DNA of 64,000 nucleotides from NCBI GenBank assembly GCA_964501785.1, contig CAZCUD010000009.1:62001-126000 (forward strand), in the 5' to 3' direction. Within the stretch, counting starts at the first letter, position 1. The number at the start of each line of letters is the position of its first letter. Both the position numbers and the translations under genes were made by a program. Below, in pieces: positions 8,536 through 18,152 of this stretch. The notes under the pieces are model-generated. The model had not been told where the DNA came from, ran no database searches, and saw nothing but the letters and a program-made list of their open reading frames with translations. Source of the DNA: DATBSK01 sp964501785. Lineage in GTDB: Bacteria > Actinomycetota > Acidimicrobiia > IMCC26256 > PALSA-555.

Positions 8536-9171
8536 ATGACGCCGGCGTCGACGGTCTTCCTCGTCGTCGCGGCGGTGTTCGCGGTGCTCGACTGGTACGC
8601 CGTCGAGCGCGACTCGCGCCGGCTCGAGTACGTCGCGAAGCCCGGCGCGACCCTCGCGCTCGCGTGCACCGCGGCGACGCTGGACGCCGCCTACGGCGAC
8701 GTCCAGGCCGTCTTCGTCGCCGCGCTCCTGGCGTCGTTGGCCGGCGACGTGCTCCTGATGCTCCCCGTCGACCGGTTCGTCGCCGGCCTGTCGGCGTTCC
8801 TGGCGGCACAGCTGCTGTACACGGTCGGGTTCGCGCTCCACGGCGGGAGCGGTGTCGACTACCTGATCGGCGCCGCCGTCGCCGCGGTGCTGGTCGTCCC
8901 GCTGGGCGTCCGCTTCGTCCGGGCGCTCCGCGCGTCGGGGCGAGGCGGGCTCGTGGTGCCCCTCGTCGCGTACATGACCGCCATCTCCGCGATGCTCGCG
9001 AGCGCGATCGCCAGCGGCAACGCGTTCGCGATCGTCGGTGGGCTGCTCTTCGCCGCGTCGGACTCGTTGATCGCAGAGTCGCGCTTCGTCCGCGAGCGCC
9101 CGCACTCCCACCTGGCGATCATGGTGACCTACCACCTCGCCCAGGCGGGGCTCGTCCTCTCGCTGCTCTGA
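8536..9171 (+). CDS. YhhN-family membrane protein (lysoplasmalogenase-like)
   Basis: A 211-residue protein with about eight hydrophobic helices. The family-type polar signatures are ASLAGDVLLMLP near residue 68 and GGLLFAASDSLIAESRF near 163; in this family conserved acidic residues in such helices form the hydrolase site. TMEM86/YhhN enzymes cleave the vinyl-ether bond of lysoplasmalogens, though bacterial members are mostly untested. The start ATG at 8536 lies close behind pdxH on the same strand. The stop is 12 bases from the convergent ribB gene. Confidence 0.78.
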   Translation: MTPASTVFLVVAAVFAVLDWYAVERDSRRLEYVAKPGATLALACTAATLDAAYGDVQAVFVAALLASLAGDVLLMLPVDRFVAGLSAFLAAQLLYTVGFALHGGSGVDYLIGAAVAAVLVVPLGVRFVRALRASGRGGLVVPLVAYMTAISAMLASAIASGNAFAIVGGLLFAASDSLIAESRFVRERPHSHLAIMVTYHLAQAGLVLSLL

Positions 9172-9183
9172 TCGCCGGCGCGA

Positions 9184-9822
9184 CTACAGGAGCAGAGCGG
9201 GGCGGCGCGAGTCGGCGCCGAGCGCCTTGCGGTGCTCGACGATCTGGTCGATCGAGACCATCGCGATGCGGTGGTGGGTGGCGAACTCGACGAGCACGTC
9301 GAAGCTCGCGGCCTCTCCCTTGTCGTCGAGCACCTCGCAGGTCACCGCGACCGGCGGGAGCCCGGCGAGGGCCGCGAGGTCGACGGCCGACTCGGTGTGC
9401 CCGCGCCGTTCGAGCGTCCCGCCCGCGCGGGCGCGGAGCGGGAACACGTGGCCGGGCCGCTTGAACTCGGTCGCGGCCGCGTCGGGGTCGACGCAGCGAC
9501 GGATGGTGAGGGCACGATCGGCGGCGCTGATCCCGCTCCCGCCGTCGACGTGGTCGATCGGGACGGTGAAGGGCGTGTCGCACCCCGCCACCTCGGGCGG
9601 CACCATCGGGGTGAGCTCGAGCGCGTCGATCACGTCGGGCGCCGCCGGCATGCAGATGAGGCCGCGTGCCCACTGGAGCATGAAGTTCAGCGCGTCCGCG
9701 GTGACCCAGCTGGCCGCCATCTGGAGGTCGCCCTCGTTCTCGCGGTCCTCGTCGTCGACGACGAGGACCATCTCGCCGCGGCGGATCCGCTTGAGGGCTT
9801 CGTCGATGTTGGTCAACGCCAT
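9184..9822 (-). CDS. ribB: 3,4-dihydroxy-2-butanone 4-phosphate synthase
   Basis: Converts ribulose 5-phosphate to 3,4-dihydroxy-2-butanone 4-phosphate plus formate, giving the four-carbon unit of riboflavin. Seen motifs are VVDDEDRENEGDL (metal and substrate acids), RPGHVFPLRA and GHTESAVDLAALAG. At 212 residues it is the stand-alone form, without the GTP cyclohydrolase II domain that many actinobacteria fuse to it. The E. coli-like TTGVSAADR is here GSGISAADR and the usual TAFTV reads TPFTV; both are mild deviations at the active-site edge. No FMN riboswitch is visible upstream. The ATG follows a GA-rich stretch that may serve as ribosome binding site. Confidence 0.88.
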   Translation of the reverse strand: MALTNIDEALKRIRRGEMVLVVDDEDRENEGDLQMAASWVTADALNFMLQWARGLICMPAAPDVIDALELTPMVPPEVAGCDTPFTVPIDHVDGGSGISAADRALTIRRCVDPDAAATEFKRPGHVFPLRARAGGTLERRGHTESAVDLAALAGLPPVAVTCEVLDDKGEAASFDVLVEFATHHRIAMVSIDQIVEHRKALGADSRRPALLL

Positions 9823-9859
9823 GGGTCGGTCCTCGTCCTTCGTCCGGTCATGGATGTGA

Positions 9860-10947
9860 CTAGTTGACGCGAGCGCCGTGTGCGCGCTCGATCGGGGTGG
9901 TCGGGAGCGTGACGACCATCCGACAGCCGCGCGGGTCGCGCGCCTCGGGGTGGATCTCTCCGCCGTGCAGATCGACGATCCAGCGAGCGATCGCGAGGCC
10001 GAGACCGGCGCCGCCGTCGCTCGACGAGCGGGCCGCGTCGAGGCGCTCGAAGCGCTCGAACACCCGGGCCGCGTCGCCCTCGGGGATGCCGGGCCCCTCG
10101 TCGAGGACCTCGATCACGACGCCCTGCTCGTGGCGACGGGCGCGGACCTCGACGGTGCCGCCTCGGGGTGTGAAGCGGACCGCGTTCTCGAGCAGGTTCG
10201 CGACCACCTGGTGGACGCGCTCGGGGTCGCCGTCGGCGGTGAGGTCGTCGGGCTCGACGTGCACGGCGACCTCGACCGCGGGCTCGTGCAGTCGCTGCTC
10301 GCGCACCGCGTGCTCGAGCAGCGGCTCCACGCGGAACTCGGCCCGCTCGAGCGGCACCGTCCCGCCCTCGAGCCGCGAGAGGTCGAGCAGCTGCTTCACG
10401 AGGCGGCCGAGGCGCTCGACCTGGAGCACCATCGTCCGGAAGAGCTCCGGGTCGGGCTCGGTGACGCCGTCCGCGAGGTTCTCGAGGGTCACCTGGAGCG
10501 CGGTGATCGGCGTGCGCAGCTCGTGCGACACGTTGGCGACGAGGTCGCGCCGCATGCGGTCGGTCTGGGCGAGCTCGGCGGCCATCTCGTTGAACGCCCG
10601 GGCCAGCGCGCCCACCTCGTCGTGGGTGGTGGCGTTGACGCGACGGGTGTAGTCGCCCCGGGTCATCGCGTCGGCCGCGGCCGCCATCTCGCGCAGCGGG
10701 CTCGTCATGCCCCGCGACAGCCACCACACGATCCCGAGTGCGACGAGGCCGGCCAGGATCCCGCTGACCGAGGGCCAGATGCCGACCTTGATGCCGGCCC
10801 AGAAGACGAGGATCGTCACCGCCACCGCGGCGGCGATCACGAACCCGAGCTTGAGCTTGATCGACGGGATCGGATCGAGCGGTCGGCGCACGTCGAGCTC
10901 CAACGAGTGCAGCCCGAGGTGCCGGCCTTCGCGGGCGCCGTGCTCGC

Positions 10948-10951
<4 letters not shown>
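9860..10951 (-). CDS. sensor histidine kinase with minimal sensor loop
   Basis: A 363-residue two-component kinase. Two membrane helices near residues 33-75 are joined by only a few residues (GIKVGIWP), so there is almost no external domain and it may sense membrane state or a partner protein. A HAMP domain (RGMTSPLREMAAAADAM) follows, then the phosphoacceptor box NVSHELRTPITALQ, the N box LLENAVRFTPRGG, and G boxes DEGPGIPEGD and GAGLGLAIARW. The GTG at 10951 overlaps the regulator stop (GTGA), so both are translated together. Confidence 0.88.
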
Positions 10952-11634
<683 letters not shown>

Positions 11635-11776
11635 GCCGTGCGAACGAACATCGGGGCGCGCGGGCGCGGGTGCGACGCTCGCCAGGCTTCCGGACACGGC
11701 GCCCATGCTAGGGAAGGGGTGTCGAGGAGTCCTGCCGAAGATGTGTGGATTCGGTGCACGGCGGCCGTCGGGGGGC

Positions 11777-12772
11777 TCACGACCCCAGCGCCACGGCGCC
11801 GGCGCGGTCGACGTGCACGCGCACCGGATCCCCCACCTCGGGCGGCCGGGCGTCTCGCACGACGACGTCGAGGGGTGACGTCCCGGGGCCGCGGTCGACT
11901 CGCACCATCCAGTGGTCGCGGCGGAAGGTGCGGGCGACGGCGGTCCCGCCCACCGGACCGTCGGCGTCGAGCCGGAGCGCGTCGGGACGCAGGGCGACGG
12001 GCCCGCGACCGCCGAGCGCGGTGACGAGCTCGGCGTCGCCGGCGGGATCGCCCGTCGCACCGATGACGTTCCAGCCGAGGAATCGCGCGACGAACACGCT
12101 CGCGGGTCGCTCCCAGACGGCGCCGGGCGCACCGATCTGCTCGACCCGACCCCCGTGCAGGACCGCCACCCGGTCGCCGAGCCCGAACGCCTCGTCGTGG
12201 TCGTGGGTGACGAACAGCACGGACTGGCCGAGCGCGCGGCACAGGTCGCCGATCTCGGTGACCAGTCGCTCTCGCAGCTGTCGGTCGAGCGCGCCGAGCG
12301 GCTCGTCGAGCATGAGGAGTGACGGCGCGGGTGCCAGCGCGCGAGCGAGCGCGACCCGTTGCTGCTCACCGCCCGAGAGCTCGGTGATCTCACGTCGCTC
12401 GAAGCCGCCGAGGCCGACGCGCTCGAGCATCGCGCGCGCCTCACGCTCCGCATCGCCGCGACGACGACCGTGCATCCGGAGGCCGAACGCGACGTTCGCG
12501 AGCGCGTCGCGGTGCGGGAACAGCGCGTGCTCCTGGAACATCAGGCCGAGGTCCCGCCGGTGCGGCGGCAGCGGCGCGAGGTCGGTGCCGTCCCGCAGGA
12601 TCCGGCCCGCGGCGGGCCGCTCGAGGCCGGCGATGGCGCGCAGCAGCGTCGACTTCCCCGAGCCGCTCGGCCCGACGACGCAGACGATCTCTCCGTCACC
12701 GACCGTGAGGTCGAGGTCGTCGACGGCGACGACCTCGCCGTAGCGGACCGTGAGGTGCTCGACCGTGAGCAT
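11777..12772 (-). CDS. thiQ: thiamine ABC transporter ATP-binding protein
   Basis: The ATPase of an importer, 331 residues. Walker A is GPSGSGKSTLLRA, the signature LSGGEQQRVALARAL, Walker B LLMLDEPLGALD, and the switch His is in FVTHDHDEAF. After about residue 230 there is a TOBE-like regulatory extension, making it longer than E. coli ThiQ and more like Fe(III)/spermidine-type ATPases. Thiamine specificity is inferred from operon context (TPP riboswitch, thiN, a ThiB-like binding protein). The ATG overlaps the thiP stop (TGATG). It is the last gene of the operon. Confidence 0.85.
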   Translation of the reverse strand: MLTVEHLTVRYGEVVAVDDLDLTVGDGEIVCVVGPSGSGKSTLLRAIAGLERPAAGRILRDGTDLAPLPPHRRDLGLMFQEHALFPHRDALANVAFGLRMHGRRRGDAEREARAMLERVGLGGFERREITELSGGEQQRVALARALAPAPSLLMLDEPLGALDRQLRERLVTEIGDLCRALGQSVLFVTHDHDEAFGLGDRVAVLHGGRVEQIGAPGAVWERPASVFVARFLGWNVIGATGDPAGDAELVTALGGRGPVALRPDALRLDADGPVGGTAVARTFRRDHWMVRVDRGPGTSPLDVVVRDARPPEVGDPVRVHVDRAGAVALGS

Positions 12773-14370
12773 CAGAAGACGCCGGTGTCCGCGACGCGCG
12801 CTCGTTCGACCGTGACCAGCGCGACGGCCGCGAGGACGAGCAGGACCGTGCTCGCCGCCATGGCGGCGCCGAAGGTGGTCGCGCCCGGTTGGCCGAGCAG
12901 GCGGTAGATCACGACCGGGAGCGTGGGCCGGTCGGGTCGGGCGAGGAACACGGTGGCGCCGAACTCGCCCAGAGCGATCGCGAACGCGAAGCCGCCGGCG
13001 ACGGCGAGCGCCCGTGATCCGATCGGCAGGTCGATCTCGCGCCAGACCTGCCGTGGTGACGCACCCAGCGTCGCGGCCGCCTCGCGCAGGCGTGGATCGA
13101 TCGCGCGCAGCACCGGGGTCGTCAGTCGGACGACGAACGGGATCGCGACGAGCGCCTGGGCGATCGGTACGAGGATCCACTCGGTGCGCAGGTCGAGCGG
13201 CGGCTCGTCGAGGGCGATCAAGAACCCGAAGCCGACCGTCACCGCGGAAACCCCGAGCGGCACGGTCAGCGCGGCATCGATCGCGCCGGCGCGACGAGTG
13301 CGGACGATCGCGAAGGCCGCCAACCCACCGACGACCAGCGCGAGCACCATCGCCACCGTCGCGTACAGCAGCGAGTTCAGGATCGCCTCCTCCGGAGGCA
13401 CGAACAGGACGCTGTCGGCCTGGAGCTCGCCGAGCGCGCGGTAGCTGTCGAGGCCGACGCCCCCCGGCGTCTCGAACGAACGCGCGACGAGCACCGCGAT
13501 CGGTGCCCCGAGGAGCACGAGCGCGACCGCCAGGTTCGTGCCGACGAACGCGCGCTCACCGGCGGTGCGGAGGCGGCGCGCGGTCGTCCCGACGCCGCGC
13601 AGCGTGAGGGCGATCCCTCGCCGGCCGGCGAGACGCTCGGTGACGACGAGGAGCGCCAGCACCGCGACGAGCTGGACGATCGAGAGCGCCGCCGCGGTCT
13701 GCAGGTCGAGCTGCTGGGCGGTCTGGAGGTAGATCTCGGTCTCGAGCGTCGCGTTGGTCGGACCACCGAGCACGAGCACGACGCCGAACGACGTGAACGT
13801 GAAGAGGAAGACGATCGCCGCGGCGGCGAAGAGCGCGGGGCGCAGAGCGGGGAGCGTGACGGAGGTGAACGCGCGGAGCCGAGACGCGCCGAGGACCCGA
13901 GCGGCCTCCTCCTGCCTCGGGTCGAGGTGGGCCCACAGCCCGCCGACCGTGCGGACGACCACGGCGTAGTTGAAGAAGACGTGCGCGAGCAGGATCGCAC
14001 CGAGCGACGGCTCCACCCCGATCGCCAGGAACGCCGAGCCCACCACGACCGTCGGGAGCACGAACGGCACGACGACCAGCGAGCGGGCGAGGCCGGCGCC
14101 CGGGAAGCGGAACCGCGCGAGCGCGCACGCGCCGGGGATCCCGATCGCCAAGGTGAGCACGGTCGACAGCGCGGCCTGCCAGATCGTGAAGCCGACCACC
14201 CCGCGAGTCGACGGATCGGTGAAGACCTCCGCGAGGGGATCGAGGTCGAGCGACCCGTCGGGCCAGAGCCCGCGACCGACGATCGTGACGACCGGATAGA
14301 CGAAGAAGACGGCGAGGAACGCGAGCGGCACGGTGATCATCACCGCGCGCGCCAGCCGCGCGCCGGTCAT
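12772..14370 (-). CDS. thiP: thiamine ABC transporter permease (fused two-domain)
   Basis: A 532-residue permease holding two tandem copies of the binding-protein-dependent membrane domain, as in ThiP and FbpB. EAA-type loops that contact the ATPase are seen in the first half (EEAARVLGASRLRAFTSVTL) and the second (REAAATLGASPRQVWREIDL). Around twelve membrane helices are expected. The ATG at 14370 is 10 bases after the thiB stop, and the stop overlaps the thiQ ATG, so three transporter genes form one translational block under the TPP riboswitch. The substrate is thiamine or a phosphate ester of it, by context. Confidence 0.88.
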   Translation of the reverse strand: MTGARLARAVMITVPLAFLAVFFVYPVVTIVGRGLWPDGSLDLDPLAEVFTDPSTRGVVGFTIWQAALSTVLTLAIGIPGACALARFRFPGAGLARSLVVVPFVLPTVVVGSAFLAIGVEPSLGAILLAHVFFNYAVVVRTVGGLWAHLDPRQEEAARVLGASRLRAFTSVTLPALRPALFAAAAIVFLFTFTSFGVVLVLGGPTNATLETEIYLQTAQQLDLQTAAALSIVQLVAVLALLVVTERLAGRRGIALTLRGVGTTARRLRTAGERAFVGTNLAVALVLLGAPIAVLVARSFETPGGVGLDSYRALGELQADSVLFVPPEEAILNSLLYATVAMVLALVVGGLAAFAIVRTRRAGAIDAALTVPLGVSAVTVGFGFLIALDEPPLDLRTEWILVPIAQALVAIPFVVRLTTPVLRAIDPRLREAAATLGASPRQVWREIDLPIGSRALAVAGGFAFAIALGEFGATVFLARPDRPTLPVVIYRLLGQPGATTFGAAMAASTVLLVLAAVALVTVERARVADTGVF

Positions 14371-14380
14371 GCGGTCGGGT

Positions 14381-15433
14381 TCATCGCAGCACCGTGTCGG
14401 TCCACTCGTCGATCCATCGGTCGCGGTTGGCGCCGATCTCTTCGGGAGGGAGGGTCGCCGGGTCGTCGGGGATCTCGGCGAACTCCTCGAACACCGGTGG
14501 GAGCTGCGCGTCCGCTCGCGCCGGGAACACGAACATCTGGAGCGGGATGTCCTCCTGGAAGCGGCGCGAGAGCATGAAGTCCACCAGCTCGCGCGCCTCG
14601 CGCGGGTGCTCGGTGCCACGCAGCACCCCCGCGAACTCGATCTGGTCGAAGCAGGTCCCGAGGGCGGTCCCGATCGGAGACTCGTCGGGCGGCGGATCGG
14701 AGAAGTGGACCGCGACCGGCGGGCTCGAGGCGTACGAGACGACCAGCGGCTTGTCCCCGTCGCCCTCTCCGCCGGAGAACGAGCCGTTGAACGCCTCCTC
14801 CCAGCCGTTCACGACCTCGACGCCTCCTTCGCGCAGGCGCGTCCAGTAGTCGCGCCATCCGTCCTCGCCGAAGCGATCGATCGTGGCGAGGAGGAAGGCG
14901 AGGCCGGGGGACGACGTCGCCGGGTTCTCGACGACGAGGCGGTCGGCCTGCTCGACGAGGTCGTCGAGGTCGCTCGGCGGCGTCTCGTCGCGATCGACGT
15001 ACCACTCCTTGTCGTAGTTGACGCACACCGCGCCGTGGTCGATCGGGATCGCGCGGTTGCCGTCGTCGAGGCGCAGCTCGGGCTCGACCTCCGTGAGGTT
15101 GTCGACGTTCGCCCGAAGGAACAGGTCTTCGTCGAGGGCGCGCGAGAGGAACGTGTTGTCGACGCCGAAGAGCACGTCACCGAGGGGGTCGTCCTTCGTG
15201 AGGATCGCCTGGTTGAGGGTCGAGCCCGCGTCACCCGCGGGCAGGACCTCGACGTCGATGCCGGTTCGCTTCGTGAAGTCGCGCAGCACCTTCTCGGAGA
15301 TCGCGAACGAGTCGTGGGTCACCAACCGAAGGGTGACGTCGCTCGTGTCGTCGCCGGCGGCGGCGGGTGGGGTGGCGGCGAACGAGGTGGCGGCGAGCAG
15401 GCCGATGAGCAGGGCGACACCGAGGCGACGCAT
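14381..15433 (-). CDS. thiB: thiamine ABC transporter substrate-binding protein
   Basis: A 350-residue secreted binding protein with a signal peptide (MRRLGVALLIGLLAATSFAA, cleavage around residues 20-27). The mature part starts with TLRLVTHDSFAISEKVL, close in pattern to the ThiB opening (YDSFA), and continues with PLGDVLFGVDNTFLSRALDE, matching the VVLGLDNNLL segment of E. coli ThiB. No lipobox Cys is visible, so membrane attachment is unclear. An AGGAGG-type ribosome site precedes the ATG, which overlaps the thiN stop (TGATG). It delivers thiamine to ThiPQ. Confidence 0.88.
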   Translation of the reverse strand: MRRLGVALLIGLLAATSFAATPPAAAGDDTSDVTLRLVTHDSFAISEKVLRDFTKRTGIDVEVLPAGDAGSTLNQAILTKDDPLGDVLFGVDNTFLSRALDEDLFLRANVDNLTEVEPELRLDDGNRAIPIDHGAVCVNYDKEWYVDRDETPPSDLDDLVEQADRLVVENPATSSPGLAFLLATIDRFGEDGWRDYWTRLREGGVEVVNGWEEAFNGSFSGGEGDGDKPLVVSYASSPPVAVHFSDPPPDESPIGTALGTCFDQIEFAGVLRGTEHPREARELVDFMLSRRFQEDIPLQMFVFPARADAQLPPVFEEFAEIPDDPATLPPEEIGANRDRWIDEWTDTVLR

Positions 15434-16098
15434 CAGGTTCCTCCTGGACGGTTGGGGGAGCGCGGATCGGGCTGGACGACGAGGAGCACGCCCTCGTCGA
15501 GCGAGACCTGCGGATCCGTCCCGGCGATCTCGTTGCTCAGGCCCAGGGTGGAGCCGGGCTCGAGCCGGGCGTCGCGCAGGGGGAAGCGCAGGGCGCGCGT
15601 CGTCACGCCGAGCGCCGGCCCGTGGACGGCGAACAGGCTGACGAGCGAGCCGACCGGTCCCCGCAGCGGCGCGTGGTCGCGGACCACGGTGACGGTCGCG
15701 GCGCCGAGCCGGGCGTCGAGGTCGAGGGCGGCGTAGGCGGACGCGCCGAGCAGCGCCAGGTTCCCGACGAGGTGGTCGAGGCGCCCGCCGTGACCGCCGA
15801 CGACCGTCACCCGCGTGATCCCGAGCTCGCGCGTGGCGTCGAGCGCGAGGGCGAGGTCGCTCGCGTCCTTGTCGCGCGGGTGGCGTTCGATGCGGGTGCC
15901 TTCGCGCTCGGCCCGGGCGAGGCCTGCGGGCGTCACCGAGTCGAAGTCGCCGACCGCGAGGTCGACGTGCAGGCCGAGCGCGTGCGCGTGATCGATCCCG
16001 GAGTCGGCGGCGACGACGAACGCGTCGTCGGGGAGCTCCGAGGCGATGCTCGCCGGCAGCTCGTCCCCGCCGGCGAAGACGAGCGCGCGATGCGCCAC
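15433..16098 (-). CDS. thiN: thiamine pyrophosphokinase
   Basis: Transfers pyrophosphate from ATP to thiamine, making thiamine diphosphate after uptake. The 221-residue protein shows the family motifs ADSGIDHAHALGL, DLAVGDFDSVTP (catalytic acids), HPRDKDASDLALAL and GGHGGRLDHLVGNLALL. As first gene of the operon it links kinase and importer in one salvage unit. The GTG at 16098 sits just after the riboswitch. The only purine-rich ribosome site (GGAGGGAGGGA) is part of the riboswitch 3' conserved element, so translation is probably blocked when TPP binds. Confidence 0.92.
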   Translation of the reverse strand: MAHRALVFAGGDELPASIASELPDDAFVVAADSGIDHAHALGLHVDLAVGDFDSVTPAGLARAEREGTRIERHPRDKDASDLALALDATRELGITRVTVVGGHGGRLDHLVGNLALLGASAYAALDLDARLGAATVTVVRDHAPLRGPVGSLVSLFAVHGPALGVTTRALRFPLRDARLEPGSTLGLSNEIAGTDPQVSLDEGVLLVVQPDPRSPNRPGGT

Positions 16099-16101
16099 TG
16101 T

Positions 16102-16212
16102 GGTCCCTCCCTCCGCCGGCATTACCCGGAGCAGGTTCGAGGGGTCGGCGGCGCTGCACCGGCTCGAGCCGGTGCCGGCCACCCTCTCAGCCCGGCTGTC
16201 CCGAGCTCCCCA
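16102..16212 (-). ncRNA. TPP riboswitch (THI element)
   Basis: Read on the minus strand, the leader of thiN shows the conserved THI-box parts in order: CTCGGGA, GGGCTGAGAGGG, an optional P3a hairpin with complementary arms (CCGGCACCGGCTCGAGCCGG), ACCCCTCGAACCTG, CCGGGTAATGCCGGCGGAGGGA. These bind the pyrimidine and pyrophosphate of TPP. The ribosome site of thiN lies inside the last element, favouring control of translation start. Downstream genes (thiN, thiB, thiP, thiQ) fit perfectly. Confidence 0.96.
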
Positions 16213-16228
16213 TGGGTGTCTCCCGACC

Positions 16229-16234
16229 AGGGTA
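16229..16234 (-). promoter_or_regulatory. -10 element of the thiamine operon promoter
   Basis: The minus strand reads TACCCT here, about 17 bases upstream of the riboswitch start, so transcription would begin a few bases before the aptamer. No clear -35 is visible. Confidence 0.45.
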
Positions 16235-16304
16235 ACGCGCCGTCGCGGCGTGGGATCGTGAGAGAGTCGACCGACCGCGGGTGTCGTCGGGAGGAGATGT
16301 CGCC

Positions 16305-16868
16305 ATGGCGAACGAGGTCGTGCTGATCCGCCACGGCGCGACGGAGTGGAGCAAGAGCGGGCAGCACACCGGGGTCACCGACCTGCCGCTGCTCGAGGAA
16401 GGAAGGGACGCCGCGCGCGCGCTCGCGCCGCGCGTCGCCGGGTACACGTTCGCCGCGGTCTTCACGAGCCCGAAGCTGCGGGCGCGCGAGACGGCCGACC
16501 TCGTGGGCCTCGGCGAGCAGGCAGTCGTCGACGAGGACCTGTGCGAGTGGGACTACGGCGAGTACGAGGGGATCACGACCGCCCGGATCCGCGAGACGGT
16601 GCCCGGCTGGACGATCTGGACGGGGCCGGTGCCAGGGGGTGAGACGCCCGACCAGGTCGCGGCACGCGCCGATCGGGTGATCGCGCGCTGCGACGACGTC
16701 GAGGGCACGGTCGCCCTCGTCGGACACGGGCACATGTTGCGGGTGCTGACGGCGCGGTGGCTGTCCTACCCCCCGACCGACGGCGTGCACTTCCTGCTCG
16801 ACACGTCGACCCTCTGCGTGCTCGGGTACGAGCGCGACGTCAAGGCGATCCACGTCTGGAACGCGTAG
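16305..16868 (+). CDS. histidine phosphatase family protein
   Basis: A 187-residue member of the phosphoglycerate-mutase-like histidine phosphatases. The catalytic motif is LIRHGATEW (phospho-His in RHG), with the second His in LVGHGHMLRVL and the acid/phosphate pocket in EWDYGEYEG. Such proteins dephosphorylate sugar phosphates, nucleotides or proteins; substrate unknown. GAGGAG at 16291-16296 is a good ribosome site for the ATG at 16305, which decides against an earlier GTG-type start at 16281. A hairpin terminator follows at 16876. Confidence 0.86.
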   Translation: MANEVVLIRHGATEWSKSGQHTGVTDLPLLEEGRDAARALAPRVAGYTFAAVFTSPKLRARETADLVGLGEQAVVDEDLCEWDYGEYEGITTARIRETVPGWTIWTGPVPGGETPDQVAARADRVIARCDDVEGTVALVGHGHMLRVLTARWLSYPPTDGVHFLLDTSTLCVLGYERDVKAIHVWNA

Positions 16869-16875
16869 CCCCGGC

Positions 16876-16926
16876 GGTTTTCGGCACGTTGACGCGGCCA
16901 TGATCCGCGTGAACGTGCCGAGAACC
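16876..16926. terminator. bidirectional hairpin terminator
   Basis: Arms 16876-16897 and 16905-16926 pair over 22 positions with one mismatch and one G-T pair around a 7-base loop. It lies between two convergent stops (16868 plus, 16944 minus), as expected of a shared terminator. Confidence 0.75.
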
Positions 16927-16943
16927 CGGGAGGTGCGTCCGGC

Positions 16944-18101
16944 TCAGCGGTAGTTGCCGGTGTGGCCGAGGCTGATACGTCCGGGTTGGGGGAAGACCGC
17001 GAGCCCGTGCGGACCGTGCCCGACCGGGATCTGTGCGAGGACCCCGCCCGTCGCGGTGTCGAACACGTAGACGACGTCGTCGTAGCGACCGCTCACCCAG
17101 AACTGCGTCCCGTCGGCCGAGACCCCACCCATGTCGGGGCTGCCACCGCCCTCGATCGTCCAGGTCGCGACCGGTGTCCGCGTCGCGAAGTCGATCACGG
17201 TGACCGACCCGGCGTCTCGGTTGGTCACGTAGAGCTGCGTCGTGTCACGGCTCGGGTACAGGCCATGCGCGCCGGCGCCGGTCGGGATGAACGCGAGCTC
17301 GGTCATCGACGTCGGATCGACGACCGAGACGCCGCCGCCGTCCTTCACGTGGTTCGCCACGTAGAACACCGACCCGTCGGGTGAGAGCCGGACGTCGATC
17401 GGCTCGCCGCCGACCTCGAGCTCGCCCGTGATCTGGAAGGTCGTCAGGTCGACGCGCACCACCCAGCCGGAGAACTCGCAGCTCGCCAGCATGGTGCGGC
17501 CGTCGGGCGTGAAGTCGGCGTGGTTCACGCCGGGGTGCACGACCGGCACGCTCGTGATGAGCTCCCAGGTCACCGGGTCGCGCACGTCGATGCGCTGCTC
17601 GCGCTCGGCCATCACGAACGCGTACTGACCGTCGGGGGAGAAGTAGAGGTTGTAGGGCACCGGGACCTCGAACTGCTCACCCGGTCGACCGGTGACGGGA
17701 TCGATGGGGGTGAGCGTGTTGCCCTGGTTGTTCGTCACGTAGAGGGTGCGCAGGTCGTGCGACGGCACGACGTGCTGGGGGAGGCGACCGACCGGGAACT
17801 CGTCGACGACCTGGAACGTCGCGGGGTCGATGACGCTGACGGTCGCGGAGTGGCCGTTCGGGACGTACACCCGGCTGGGCACGCCCGCCACGGCGTCGGA
17901 CTCCATGCCGGCGAGCGTGGCGGCGTACACGTTCGGCGCCGCCGTCGTGGTGGTGGTCGGGAGCGTCGTCGTCGGCGCGCCGGTGGTCGAGGGCTGGTCG
18001 ACCGACGACGACGTCTCGTCGCCACCCGAGCACGCGACCGCGACGAGTGACAGCACCGAGAGCCCGGCGAGCACGAGCACGATGCGGGGGCGAGCCGGCA
18101 T
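16944..18101 (-). CDS. lipoprotein with seven-bladed (YVTN-type) beta-propeller
   Basis: A 385-residue exported protein. The signal peptide ends in a lipobox LVAVACSGG (Cys near residue 24), followed by a Thr/Ser/Pro linker (TTTLPTTTTTAAP). The rest is repeats of about 42 residues with YVPNGHSATVSVIDPAT, YVTNNQGNTLTPIDPVT and YVTNRDAGSVTVIDFAT, the YVTN/lactonase-like propeller pattern. It is attached to the outer face of the membrane; catalytic activity is not evident, and a binding or surface role is as likely. ATG at 18101 follows CAGAAT (18113-18108) by 6 bases, so probably leaderless. Confidence 0.85.
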   Translation of the reverse strand: MPARPRIVLVLAGLSVLSLVAVACSGGDETSSSVDQPSTTGAPTTTLPTTTTTAAPNVYAATLAGMESDAVAGVPSRVYVPNGHSATVSVIDPATFQVVDEFPVGRLPQHVVPSHDLRTLYVTNNQGNTLTPIDPVTGRPGEQFEVPVPYNLYFSPDGQYAFVMAEREQRIDVRDPVTWELITSVPVVHPGVNHADFTPDGRTMLASCEFSGWVVRVDLTTFQITGELEVGGEPIDVRLSPDGSVFYVANHVKDGGGVSVVDPTSMTELAFIPTGAGAHGLYPSRDTTQLYVTNRDAGSVTVIDFATRTPVATWTIEGGGSPDMGGVSADGTQFWVSGRYDDVVYVFDTATGGVLAQIPVGHGPHGLAVFPQPGRISLGHTGNYR

Positions 18102-18140
18102 CCAGGCATTCTGACCGCGGCCGTGCGCCGGGGGCGCGCA

Positions 18141-18146
18141 TAGCGT
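18141..18146 (+). promoter_or_regulatory. -10 element of a leaderless promoter
   Basis: TAGCGT ends 6 bases before the ATG at 18153, supporting that start rather than the internal Met at residue 22. Confidence 0.5.
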
Positions 18147-18152
18147 CCGAGC

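Noticed and set aside
11635..11706. Longer N-terminus of the first response regulator from ATG 11706
   Set aside because: The extra 24 residues are low complexity, and no ribosome site or well-placed -10 favours that start over GTG 11634.
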